From positions 124,001-188,000 of the forward strand of contig NZ_JAUZVZ010000006.1 of the NCBI RefSeq assembly GCF_030717845.1: 64,000 nucleotides of DNA, written 5' to 3'. The notes under the pieces were generated by a model. That model had not been told where the DNA came from. It made no database searches and was given only the letters and a program-made list of their open reading frames with translations. Made by a program: the position numbers and the translations under genes. Source of the DNA: Alkalimonas collagenimarina. Its GTDB lineage: Bacteria; Pseudomonadota; Gammaproteobacteria; Enterobacterales; Alteromonadaceae. How positions within the stretch are numbered: the stretch's first letter is position 1; each line of letters begins with the position of its first letter. Shown one piece after another: positions 42,914-51,176 of this stretch.

Positions 42914-44398
42914 ATGAAATACAAAGATTTGCGAGATTTTATCAACCAGCTGGAACAGCGGGGCCAACTGAAACGCATTTCGGTTGAAATCGACCCGGTG
43001 TTGGAAATGACGGAGATTGCGGACCGAACGCTTCGTGCTGGTGGGCCGGCCTTGCTGTTTGAAAACCCCAAAGGCTCAACCATTCCGGTACTGGCCAATT
43101 TATTTGGTACCCCAGAGCGTGTTGCTTTGGGCATGGGTCAAGAGGATGTTGCAGCACTGCGCGAAGTCGGTAAACTCCTCGCATTCTTAAAAGAACCCGA
43201 GCCCCCGAAAGGCTTGAAAGATGCATTCAGCAAACTGCCAATTTTTAAGCAAGTGCTGAACATGTCACCTAAAAAAGTACGCAAAGGTGCCTGTCAACAA
43301 GTGGTTTTAAGCGGCGATGACGTTGATTTAACGACTCTCCCCATTATGACCTGCTGGCCAGGCGATGCTGCGCCACTGATTACCTGGGGCTTAACGGTCA
43401 CCAAAGGGCCACACAAAGAACGACAGAACCTCGGCATTTATCGTCAGCAGTTATTGGGTAAAAACAAATTGATTATGCGCTGGTTATCGCACCGGGGGGG
43501 CGCTCTGGATTTTTATGAGTGGCAAAAGGCGCATCCGGGCGAGCGTTTCCCGGTTTCTGTTGCCTTGGGGGCCGACCCCGCAACCATCTTAGGTGCTGTT
43601 ACGCCAGTACCAGATACCCTGTCCGAGTATGGCTTTGCTGGCTTATTGCGGGGTGATAATACCGAAGTGGTACAATGCATTAGCAATGAGCTGCAGGTGC
43701 CCGCTAGTGCTGAGTTTGTGCTGGAAGGGTACATTGAAGCTGGTGAAATGGCACCTGAAGGCCCATATGGCGATCATACCGGCTATTACAATGAGGTTGA
43801 TGACTTTCCGGTGTTTACCGTGACGCATATCACCCATCGGGACAACCCAATTTACCACAGCACTTATACTGGCCGGCCACCGGATGAACCGGCCATCCTT
43901 GGCGTCGCTTTAAACGAGGTGTTTGTACCTATATTGCAAAAGCAATTCCCGGAAATAACCGACTTTTATTTACCACCGGAAGGCTGCTCCTACCGGCTTG
44001 CTATTGTCACGATGAAAAAGCAATATCCCGGCCATGCAAAGCGTGTGATGATGGGCGTATGGTCTTTCTTACGTCAATTTATGTACACCAAATTTGTTAT
44101 TGTCTGTGATGACGATATTAATGCCCGTGACTGGAAAGATGTGATCTGGGCGATAACCACCCGAATGGATCCAGCCCGGGATACCACCTTGGTGGAGAAT
44201 ACTCCCATCGACTACCTGGACTTCGCTTCTCCCGTATCTGGCCTTGGCTCCAAAATGGGTATGGATGCTACCAACAAATGGCCGGGGGAAACCAGCCGTG
44301 AATGGGGAGAGCCTATTGTGATGGATCCAGAAGTCAGTGCGCGTATAGACGCACTGTGGCCTGAGCTGGGCATTGATATCGATGACATATCAACATGA
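42914..44398 (+). CDS. ubiD: 4-hydroxy-3-polyprenylbenzoate decarboxylase UbiD
   Basis: A 494-aa prenylated-FMN-dependent decarboxylase that removes the carboxyl group of polyprenyl-4-hydroxybenzoate in ubiquinone biosynthesis. The length matches E. coli UbiD (497). Family segments are [58 protein letters not shown] with active-site Glu, [11 protein letters not shown] and the C-terminal [10 protein letters not shown]. It overlaps the ferredoxin gene by ATGA. The prFMN synthase UbiX is not in the window. Confidence 0.96.
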   Translation: MKYKDLRDFINQLEQRGQLKRISVEIDPVLEMTEIADRTLRAGGPALLFENPKGSTIPVLANLFGTPERVALGMGQEDVAALREVGKLLAFLKEPEPPKGLKDAFSKLPIFKQVLNMSPKKVRKGACQQVVLSGDDVDLTTLPIMTCWPGDAAPLITWGLTVTKGPHKERQNLGIYRQQLLGKNKLIMRWLSHRGGALDFYEWQKAHPGERFPVSVALGADPATILGAVTPVPDTLSEYGFAGLLRGDNTEVVQCISNELQVPASAEFVLEGYIEAGEMAPEGPYGDHTGYYNEVDDFPVFTVTHITHRDNPIYHSTYTGRPPDEPAILGVALNEVFVPILQKQFPEITDFYLPPEGCSYRLAIVTMKKQYPGHAKRVMMGVWSFLRQFMYTKFVIVCDDDINARDWKDVIWAITTRMDPARDTTLVENTPIDYLDFASPVSGLGSKMGMDATNKWPGETSREWGEPIVMDPEVSARIDALWPELGIDIDDIST

Positions 44399-44673
44399 GT
44401 TTCTCGGTACAGATCCAGCCAGCGGGGATTGAGTTTCAGGTTAACACCGATGAAACCATTCTTGAAGCAGCGCTTCGGCAAGGCATCGACTTTCCCTATC
44501 GCTGCCGTCAGGGTGTATGCACCAGTTGCGTCTGCCGACTTCGCTCTGGTCAGGTGCGTTATAATCCGCCAGAGCCACTGAACGATATCGACAAAGCACA
44601 AAATTTTACCTATGGTTGCTTAGCCTACCCATTAACTGATGTGGTGCTACACCATCCATTTATTCGACCCTGA
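44395..44673 (+). CDS. 2Fe-2S ferredoxin between ubiD and fre
   Basis: A 92-aa plant-type [2Fe-2S] ferredoxin. The cluster ligands are Cys37, Cys42, Cys45 and Cys75 (CX4CX2C then C in TYGCLA), and there is an extra Cys47. It begins inside the ubiD stop (ATGA) and lies 11 bp before fre. In many plant-type ferredoxin-reductase systems such a protein passes electrons from a flavin reductase to an oxygenase. Here it would sit between a flavin reductase and UbiD, but its partner is unproven. Confidence 0.92.
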   Translation: MSFSVQIQPAGIEFQVNTDETILEAALRQGIDFPYRCRQGVCTSCVCRLRSGQVRYNPPEPLNDIDKAQNFTYGCLAYPLTDVVLHHPFIRP

Positions 44674-44684
44674 ACGAGACCAGC

Positions 44685-45392
44685 ATGATAGTAACCACTT
44701 GCACTGTAGACTCCATTTCGCCACTGACTCCTCATGTTCAACGAGTACGACTCGTGCCAGAACAACCAGTGCACTTTTTACCCGGCCAGTACTTACAACT
44801 GTGCTTAACTGATGAAGATAAACGGCCCTTTTCTGTCGCCAGTGTACCGGGTCAAGCACACCTGGAGTTGCATATTGGTGCCTCTGCCAGCGATGAGTAC
44901 AGCAGTCAGGCGCTGAATCACCTGCAACAACAGCAACAGAGTGACCAACCGGTGCGCATTGAAGCAGGGTTAGGCCATGCACATTTGCGAACCGAGCGCG
45001 ATCATCCGATTGTACTGTTAGCGGGTGGCACTGGTTTTTCCTACATTTACAGCATTGCTCAGGCATTGCAGCAACAAGGGAATAACCGGCCAGTGTTCTT
45101 GTATTGGGGCGTCCGGCAGCAAGCATCACTGTATTTGTTACCTGAGTTACAGCAATGGGCCAGCAGCCAGAGCAAGTTTCGTTTTATTCCGGTGGTACAG
45201 GAAGCCGACGACGATTGGCAAGGCAGAACGGGGTTGGTACATGAAGCCGTGCTGGAGGATTTTGTCTCGCTGGAGGCTTACGACATATACATCGCAGGTC
45301 CTTTCCCGATGGTTGGCGTGGCTCGCGATGCTTTCTTAAAACAAGGCGCACATCGTGAGCAAATGTTCGCCGATGCCTTTGCCTATATTTAA
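44685..45392 (+). CDS. fre: NAD(P)H-flavin reductase Fre
   Basis: A 235-aa ferredoxin-NADP reductase-family enzyme producing reduced FMN/FAD. It has an N-terminal flavin-binding barrel (LPGQYLQLCL, RPFSVAS) and a C-terminal nucleotide-binding domain (LLAGGTGFSYIYSIAQAL, LYWGVRQQASLY, IYIAGPFPMV). The neighbourhood ubiD-fre is conserved in Vibrio and Shewanella. Reduced FMN is the precursor of the prFMN cofactor used by UbiD, which gives the pairing a rationale. Confidence 0.94.
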   Translation: MIVTTCTVDSISPLTPHVQRVRLVPEQPVHFLPGQYLQLCLTDEDKRPFSVASVPGQAHLELHIGASASDEYSSQALNHLQQQQQSDQPVRIEAGLGHAHLRTERDHPIVLLAGGTGFSYIYSIAQALQQQGNNRPVFLYWGVRQQASLYLLPELQQWASSQSKFRFIPVVQEADDDWQGRTGLVHEAVLEDFVSLEAYDIYIAGPFPMVGVARDAFLKQGAHREQMFADAFAYI

Positions 45393-45396
45393 TCCG

Positions 45397-45418
45397 TAAA
45401 GCCCCGACCGGGGCTTTA
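45397..45418. terminator. Bidirectional terminator between fre and the TonB/Sel1 gene
   Basis: TAAAGCCCC-GACC-GGGGCTTTA is a perfect 9-bp stem with AT ends, 4 nt after the fre stop and 4 nt from the convergent gene. AT-rich tails on the plus strand (TAATTTATAA) support terminator function. Confidence 0.8.
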
Positions 45419-45422
45419 TAAT

Positions 45423-46754
45423 TTATAACAACTGCTTTTTCAGAGCTTTCGCAGTGGCATTATTTTGCACAATTGCCTGCTCAAGCATGGCCCAGCCCAG
45501 CTCTGTTTCACCATTTAGGATCCGTTGGGTACCACTCCAGGCCAGCACTTCAGGATCTTGCTGCGCAATCAGATACTGCTCCCAATGTAGATCAAATGCA
45601 GCCAGAATTTGCTGGGCCCTGCGATCACCATTGCGGGCAGCCATATCCCACCAATACCTCGCTGTCATATTGGCTGGTAGCTCCTGAATTGGCTGGATGT
45701 GTAATTGATAGCGACCACGGTGGTTCTGACTTCTCAGAATACGGTAACGACCGGGTGCGGCAGCAGTATTAATGGTTGCTGCCAACAGCTGTTCTTCATC
45801 CCAGTTAGATCCCTCACGCAGAAAATCAACCTGAGTAATACGCCCCCCGGACCCCAACTCGATATGCGCCAGCCCTACAAAGTCATCCAGCGATGCAGAC
45901 AAACGAGACCTATCCCGAAACAGACTCAGATCAGGCGCCATATCCTGCTCACTCAGTTCATGCCTTACCTGCCAACTTATATTTGAACCCATAGCAACTA
46001 GCTCAAACAGGGTACCGAGCACTTCCTGATGTCGCGGTGAGCCGGCATTGGCAAAATCCCAAAGCTTGTCGTTATGCAAGAGTGCATGCACGCGTTGAAA
46101 ATTCAAGTCAGCGTCCAATCTGAAGTCCATACGAACGCGCACGATATGCTTTTCACCGGTCGCTTCGTACTGCCAACGCCTGACGGCGCGAGTCGCTGAG
46201 CGCTCAAACACCCCTTGCGGAAAGGCATCCAGCGTATCAATGGTCTGCACCTTACCTTCCTCATCCACTAAAAAACGCAGCATGACGTAACCGAACTGAC
46301 CTCTGCGTGCGGCATCCACTGGATACTGGGGAGCAGGACGGCTAACTGGCTCCGGACCTGCAGTTCGTTGCGTGATGGCATCGGCACGCCGTTTTGGCAA
46401 CTGAATACGCTGCTGCAATGCGGTATAGACTTGTTCTGCCTCTGATAGCTGCTCCGCGCTAAGTGCGTCGGATACCTGCTGGATAGCACTGCGAGCGCCT
46501 GGATGTTCCAGCTCGGCAGCCAAAAAGAAATAACCCAGCGCTGTGGCTTCATCCACAGGCTGGCCCTGGCCATGCAGTGCCATCACACCAAGATTGTAGG
46601 CAGCAGTTTCATTGGCCAATGGAATAAGCTCAACAAAACCTTGCTTTGCTGTAGCAAAATCTTGCCGTTGATACGCATCAAGCGCATCCAGCCAACTGGC
46701 CGCTAAGGAAGAGTGGGCCGCCAACAGCAAACAAAAGGGAAGGATCCATTTCAC
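45423..46754 (-). CDS. Secreted Sel1-repeat / TonB C-terminal domain protein (copy 1)
   Basis: A 443-aa exported protein. I start at the GTG at 46754, which has AGGAG 7-8 nt upstream and gives a signal peptide (cleaved near SLAAS). The open frame runs to 46826. In order it has a TPR/Sel1-like region (about 20-115, with AAYNLGVMALHGQGQPVDEA), a TonB C-terminal domain (about 140-213, with RRGQFGYVMLRFLVDEEGKV and RAVRRWQYEATGE), a middle region of no recognised family, and a last Sel1-like section (YWWDMAARNGDRRAQQIL). Unlike TonB it has no permanent membrane anchor or Pro-rich linker. The paralogue lies at 51.2-52.5 kb. Confidence 0.82.
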   Translation of the reverse strand: MKWILPFCLLLAAHSSLAASWLDALDAYQRQDFATAKQGFVELIPLANETAAYNLGVMALHGQGQPVDEATALGYFFLAAELEHPGARSAIQQVSDALSAEQLSEAEQVYTALQQRIQLPKRRADAITQRTAGPEPVSRPAPQYPVDAARRGQFGYVMLRFLVDEEGKVQTIDTLDAFPQGVFERSATRAVRRWQYEATGEKHIVRVRMDFRLDADLNFQRVHALLHNDKLWDFANAGSPRHQEVLGTLFELVAMGSNISWQVRHELSEQDMAPDLSLFRDRSRLSASLDDFVGLAHIELGSGGRITQVDFLREGSNWDEEQLLAATINTAAAPGRYRILRSQNHRGRYQLHIQPIQELPANMTARYWWDMAARNGDRRAQQILAAFDLHWEQYLIAQQDPEVLAWSGTQRILNGETELGWAMLEQAIVQNNATAKALKKQLL

Positions 46755-46887
46755 AGACAATCTCCTATAACAATTTGTTAAAATAATAGCTCCAACAGGA
46801 GACAAAAACAACCATTCTCTTGCCAAACTGGTCTAGCCAGTGCCGGTGTGGCACAATGCCGCTATCTTTGTTGACTATGAGCCTATT

Positions 46888-47295
46888 ATGACGCATCTAA
46901 CCGAAATTAAAGTTCGCGGTTACCATCTTGATATCTACCAGCACGTCAACAACGCCCGCTATTTGGAGTTCTTAGAAGAAGCCCGCTGGGGCTATCTGGA
47001 AGACAATGGCGATATAGAGTTTTTCCGCGAGCTTGGTCTGGCCTGGGTAATTGTGAACATCAACATCAATTACCGCGAAGCAGCCACCATGGGGCATACC
47101 CTGCAAATCAGCACGCAATTTAGTAAGATTGGCAGCAAAAGTGCCATGGTACGGCAAGAAGTGACGATCAAAGGCAGCAACCGCATTGCCGCCGATGCCG
47201 ATATTACTTTTGTTTGCCTGGATCAAAAAACCGGCAAAGCGGTGCCGATTGAAGGGGCTTTAAAACAGCGACTGGAGCAGCAGTTGCAGGGCTGA
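46888..47295 (+). CDS. fadM: Long-chain acyl-CoA thioesterase FadM (YbaW-like)
   Basis: A 135-aa hotdog-fold thioesterase. I use the ATG at 46888 (MTHLTEIKVRGYHLD) because it aligns with the start of E. coli FadM, and the earlier in-frame ATG at 46840 adds 16 unrelated residues. The active-site region DIYQHVNNARYLEFLEEARW and the later NININYREAATMG are almost the same as E. coli FadM as I know it. It hydrolyses acyl-CoA intermediates during fatty-acid breakdown. It is the only plus-strand gene within this otherwise unusual block. Confidence 0.92.
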   Translation: MTHLTEIKVRGYHLDIYQHVNNARYLEFLEEARWGYLEDNGDIEFFRELGLAWVIVNININYREAATMGHTLQISTQFSKIGSKSAMVRQEVTIKGSNRIAADADITFVCLDQKTGKAVPIEGALKQRLEQQLQG

Positions 47296-47311
47296 TCCGG
47301 ACACATTCAGT

Positions 47312-48094
47312 TTACTCTGATCGGCCCAAATGCCTGGAGCGGCGTTGCAGGATTTCCTGCAATTGCTGACCGGCACTTATTTCATCGCCACAGGGCACAT
47401 ACTTTGCAGCCATTAAGCCATCAAAGCCAAAGCCGTCTACACTCGGATCACCGCTAAGACAGCCACGAGAGTTGCGTATAGGCTTACTGCTATCATGGAT
47501 TTCCTGATAGCGCTTCTCTACGGTAATTTTTGGCTGCGCATGCCGTTGTATTTGCTGCGCCCGATGTGCCGATGCCAACTCTTCTGTTGGTTGCACATGT
47601 CGTAGGGCGCGGTCCATTAAACTTCCGCGTTGGTTTACACCCGATGTTAGTGCTGCTGATTCAGTAGCAGGCCTTTCTTCACCCTTGCCATCATCAGCGG
47701 TCACTTCAGCATCGGCTTCCGCAGCCAGAGCCGGCTCGGTATCCGTATCAGGCAGCACAGCCTCCTCGCTGACAGCTTCTGGTTCAGCCATCAGCTCTTC
47801 TACATCAGCAACAAGCTCCTCTTCTAAAAAAGGCTCTTGATTAGGCACCACTGACTCTGGTTCAACCCTGGCTGGAGCTTGATAAAAGTATGCCTCGATA
47901 GCAGCAGGCATCACGTCAGGCTCAATAGGACGTTGCCAACTTTGTTGGCTCAGCAGCAAAAACAACAGTCCATGCCCTGCCAGGGCCAGCAGTAAAGGCC
48001 AGCGCCACCATAACAAGGATGCGGCTTCGCCGCTGGGCACATCCTGTACCCATTCTTCGTTCGAAACCAGCCAGACCGGCTCTTGTCTCTCCAC
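47312..48094 (-). CDS. Single-span membrane protein with acidic linker, unknown
   Basis: A 260-aa protein I do not recognise. It has a short N-terminal cytoplasmic segment, one membrane span (about 28-48, LLALAGHGLLFLLLS) and then a long, very acidic, Pro/Ala/Glu-rich linker (about 75-150). A C-terminal part (about 165-260) carries two cysteines in NSRGCLSGDPS and KYVPCGDE. The layout (anchor, extended linker, small periplasmic end domain) is like TonB or FtsN, but the linker is acidic instead of Lys-Pro. The acidic linker and its place beside two TonB-domain proteins suggest a partner role, which is inference. Confidence 0.65.
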   Translation of the reverse strand: MERQEPVWLVSNEEWVQDVPSGEAASLLWWRWPLLLALAGHGLLFLLLSQQSWQRPIEPDVMPAAIEAYFYQAPARVEPESVVPNQEPFLEEELVADVEELMAEPEAVSEEAVLPDTDTEPALAAEADAEVTADDGKGEERPATESAALTSGVNQRGSLMDRALRHVQPTEELASAHRAQQIQRHAQPKITVEKRYQEIHDSSKPIRNSRGCLSGDPSVDGFGFDGLMAAKYVPCGDEISAGQQLQEILQRRSRHLGRSE

Positions 48095-48188
48095 GCGCAG
48101 CTCGTTGATGCATCCATTAAGATGCAGAGTAGACCTGGCTTTTTGCTAAAAATTCCCTAACTAGCTAAATACATATTCGCTACACGCA

Positions 48189-49274
48189 CTAGTACGGGTT
48201 ACTCGGCTGATAGATGGGGCTCTGACTACCATCCAGACTGATCCGCAGCGGTTCTACCCCGGTCTGATGGCTGCCAAGCTGATAGCGATCGCCAGGCGTT
48301 AAGCGGTAGCGCAGTAAATCGGAGATAATCACCGGCTGGCCACATTCTGTTTGTTGGTAGCGCGTTTGTGCATCGGCCCGCACTATGTACACTTCATGCT
48401 GACCAAATACGTCCGTCCAGCCGTTGCGCTCTACCCAGAGAGCCGTTTGCTCTGAGACGGCAATACCTGTCAAATCCCGGTCTGGGTGATGTGCCAGAAA
48501 GGTCATTAAGCGGCCCATTCGATCGCGCTGTTTAAAGTGAGTGTCAGTGATGGTTCCCCGGAGCATTGGGGCTTGCAAAAAGTCACCACTAAACTTGATG
48601 TTGGCATCACAAAAATCAGCAGCTACTTCGCTGGATACGGCACTTCCGACACCATCCGGGTTGTACACCAACTCACCTAAAATCGCATTACCTGCCGAGG
48701 TTCCTCCAATAATAGCGCCTTTTTGGTAGGCATAGTGCAATGCATCTTGTACCGCGGTGCCTTGCCAGTAACGGATGTACTCGGATTGATCGCCACCGGC
48801 AAACCAAATGAACTCCGCACTGCGGATCGCCCAATCCACATACTCAGTATTGGCTTTATCACGGCTATCAACAATAAGGGTTTCTACGGAAGCGGCTTGT
48901 GTTGAATGCAGCAGGTAATCATTGTAGCCAGCCCCACCACGGGTTCGCAGTACCACTATATTACCGCCTTGAATATGAGGCCGTACTTTCTCTACAAAGA
49001 CGGCATCCACATCCGTACTGCCGCCCATTAAAATAATACCAGCTTGCTGCTCTTCGAGCTCAACACACACATCACCGGTATAACCCACCGCATAACGAGT
49101 TAAATTGGCAGGCTTATCCGGACGAGGGCCATAACCACAGGCTTCGGCATTCGCAAGGGCTTCTAATTCGCTAAGCAAGGTGGGATCGGGGTCAGAGATG
49201 TTGCTGCCGCAGCCTTGCAACATCACAATTGAATACAAAACCACTAACGTTTGTGGGAACCAGTTTATCTTCAT
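48189..49274 (-). CDS. Cyanophycinase-like S51 family lipoprotein
   Basis: A 361-aa exported protein of the peptidase S51/cyanophycinase family. I start at 49274 (MKINWFPQ), giving a lipoprotein-like signal with Cys22 (VMLQGC). Features are ILMGGSTDVDAVF, NIVVLRTRGGAGYNDYLL, IWFAGGDQSEYI and the nucleophile motif GTSAGNA with Ser193. Later segments include DRMGRLMTFLA and GIAVSEQTALWVE. True cyanophycinases split multi-Arg-Asp cyanophycin, and extracellular ones are known in Pseudomonas. The substrate here could be another peptide. The tandem paralogue lies directly upstream. Confidence 0.85.
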   Translation of the reverse strand: MKINWFPQTLVVLYSIVMLQGCGSNISDPDPTLLSELEALANAEACGYGPRPDKPANLTRYAVGYTGDVCVELEEQQAGIILMGGSTDVDAVFVEKVRPHIQGGNIVVLRTRGGAGYNDYLLHSTQAASVETLIVDSRDKANTEYVDWAIRSAEFIWFAGGDQSEYIRYWQGTAVQDALHYAYQKGAIIGGTSAGNAILGELVYNPDGVGSAVSSEVAADFCDANIKFSGDFLQAPMLRGTITDTHFKQRDRMGRLMTFLAHHPDRDLTGIAVSEQTALWVERNGWTDVFGQHEVYIVRADAQTRYQQTECGQPVIISDLLRYRLTPGDRYQLGSHQTGVEPLRISLDGSQSPIYQPSNPY

Positions 49275-49359
49275 TTTTTCACTCACTATAAAACGTTCGC
49301 AAGCCCACCCAAAGGGTGGACTTGCTTTTTTCAATCCAGTCAGCGGTTAGGTGTGCTGA

Positions 49360-50746
49360 TTAATACGGATTCGATGGCGTATAAAAGCTACTAAAGTTAC
49401 CGTTAATGCCGATGCGAATTGGCGATATTGAACTGCTGTTGTTCAGCAAGTTGTAGCTATCCCCTGAAAGCAGGCGGTAACGCAGCAGATCATTGACCAC
49501 GACCGGGTTACCACAACTGGTATTCTGGTATTGAGTCTGACCATCAGCCCGAAGCACATAGACCTCGTAACCTCCATCGACTACAGCGTGACCATTTGCC
49601 TGAACAAACAGGGAGGTTTGTTCTGATACCCCTATTGCTCGACCATTGCTGCCCAAGTGTGCCTGTAGCACTGCCGAACGCCCCATGCGATCACGCTCAT
49701 AAAAGTGTGTGTCATTAATGGTATTTGCCAGCATCGGAATATTCAGAAAGTCAGTGCTGATCTTGATAGTTTCATGACAGAAATCTGTGACGACTTCCGA
49801 GCTAACAGCCCCCTGCACACCATCAGGGTTGTAGACAAACTCACTCAATACGTGGTTTCCTGCTGAGGTGCCGCCGACCACGCCACCTTTGTCATAAACG
49901 TACTGGATGGCATCTTCTACTTTAGTACCTTTCCAATGACTGATGTAGGTACTTTGGTCGCCACCGGCTAACCAGACAAATTCCGCAGTACGGATCACCC
50001 AGTCGACATAGTCGCTATTGGCTTTGTTTTGACTATCCACAATAATGGTTTCGACCGATGCGGCATTGGTAAGCCCCTGCAGATAGTCGTTGTAAGCTCC
50101 TGTGCCAGCCGTGCGTAACACCACGATGTTACCGCCTTGGATATGCGGCGCAACCCGTTGACTAAATGCATCATCAACATCGGTACCCCCCCCCCATCAG
50201 TAGGACGGCTGGTTCATCTAACTCCACACAGCTATCATCCAGAGAACCCACCCGATACACCGTTAAGCCACCGGGCTTACTTGGACGAGGTCCATAGCTG
50301 CATTGGCCTGGCGCCGGATCAGGCTCACCGCTCTGACCATCGCCATTAAAGTTCACCGTCAGCTGATAATTGCCAGTGCCTGAATACCGGGTGACTTTAA
50401 TGTAATGTCGTCCGGCAGCCGCAGCTGGGTAGGTACCCGTTTCCGGGTTATTGGACGTTTGCCCAGACAAAATATAGCTGCCGGTTTCCCGGTACAAAAA
50501 CCAATCAAAGTCGACATTATTACCATGGCTTAGGTTGATAGAAATATCGCCTGTGCTGCTGGTATCGAAATAAAACCAGTCGACATCGTTGCGGTTGTGA
50601 ATACTGGCATCCACCGTGACACCAGAGCACAAAGGCCCATTGGCATTGCTTTCGGAGTTGTTGTTCTCGACTTCTTGGGTTAGACAGGCATAGGCATTGC
50701 TGCTTAACAGCAAGGCTATAGCCCCGATTTGAACGAGTGCTTTCAT
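49360..50746 (-). pseudogene. Second S51 cyanophycinase-like gene, frameshifted at a G10 tract
   Basis: One gene read in two frames. The first part starts at 50746 (signal peptide ending SSNAYA-C, Shine-Dalgarno AGGAAA) and encodes a PPC-type prepeptidase domain (about 25-133, with DVDWFYFDTSSTGDISI). It then enters the S51 start LLMGGG and stops at 50174 after GGGYRC. The second part continues from the same point in another frame with HIQGGNIVVLRTAGTGAYNDYL and the nucleophile motif GGTSAGN to 49360. Removing one G from the ten-G tract would give a 461-aa protein reading MGGGTDVDDAF, matching the paralogue. It is either phase-variable or a sequencing error, more than a decayed gene, since no other lesion is seen. 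Confidence 0.85.
50186..50195 (-). repeat. G10 homopolymer within the S51 gene
   Basis: Ten consecutive C on the plus strand (G on the coding strand) lie in the codons for the Gly run at the start of the S51 domain. Nine G would keep the frame and ten break it. Tracts of this length slip readily during replication and are typical phase-variation sites. Confidence 0.9.
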
Positions 50747-51020
50747 TTTTGTTTCCTGCTTTATCATTGTTATTGAAATAGCCCACACGGGCTGATAACC
50801 ACGCAGCATGGATTACAGGTACCCAAGCTACGGTAGTATTTGGTATGAACTCAGAACTGAATTCTTAAAAGGCGAATGGCTATTCGTCGAACCATTCAGA
50901 GAGGTGATAATCGGTAGAGCAATCATGCAAACACACCAAGCGGGGAGCTCGGCGAGTCGAAACTAGTTGGCAGTATCGAGGCATGATCATAGACAAAAAC
51001 TAATTGCTTACTTTGTAAAC

Positions 51021-51049
51021 ACTATTGTCCTGAATAGATATTCTGTCAA
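51021..51049 (-). promoter_or_regulatory. Sigma-70-like promoter candidate for the S51 gene
   Basis: On the minus strand TTGACA (51049-51044) is followed, after 17 nt, by AATAGT (51026-51021). The -35 is perfect and the -10 matches four of six. The leader to the start at 50746 would be about 270 nt, which is long. A second TTGACA lies at 51073-51068. Confidence 0.35.
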
Positions 51050-51100
51050 GAAAGAAAACTATGCAGTGTCAACATAATTGACAGCTAATCACCAAAAATA

Positions 51101-51127
51101 CAAATAAAAATAGGCAGATAGCCTACT
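51101..51127 (-). terminator. Terminator of the second TonB/Sel1 gene
   Basis: On the minus strand AGTAGGC pairs with GCCTATT (five Watson-Crick core pairs TAGGC/GCCTA plus weaker ends), followed by TTTTTATTTG. It lies about 50 nt after the stop of the gene at 51177. Confidence 0.65.
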
Positions 51128-51176
51128 AAAAAAAATGTGATTTTTTTCCGCCTTAACCTGCAGTGGATTAGTACGC

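Larger units (their letters stand above)
50747..51176. other. 430-bp gene-free region upstream of the frameshifted S51 gene
   Basis: I see no convincing gene here. It is AT-rich at the right end. Contents are a terminator for the TonB/Sel1 gene (51101-51127), a sigma-70-like promoter candidate reading left (51021-51049), an inverted repeat CTGTCAA / TTGACAG (51043-51049 and 51078-51084), and an inverted repeat GAATGG / CCATTC around 50874-50897. Confidence 0.6.

Noticed and set aside
43494-43500. G7 run in ubiD
   Set aside because: The frame is intact and the run encodes conserved Arg-Gly-Gly codons. Seven bases is short for a contingency tract.
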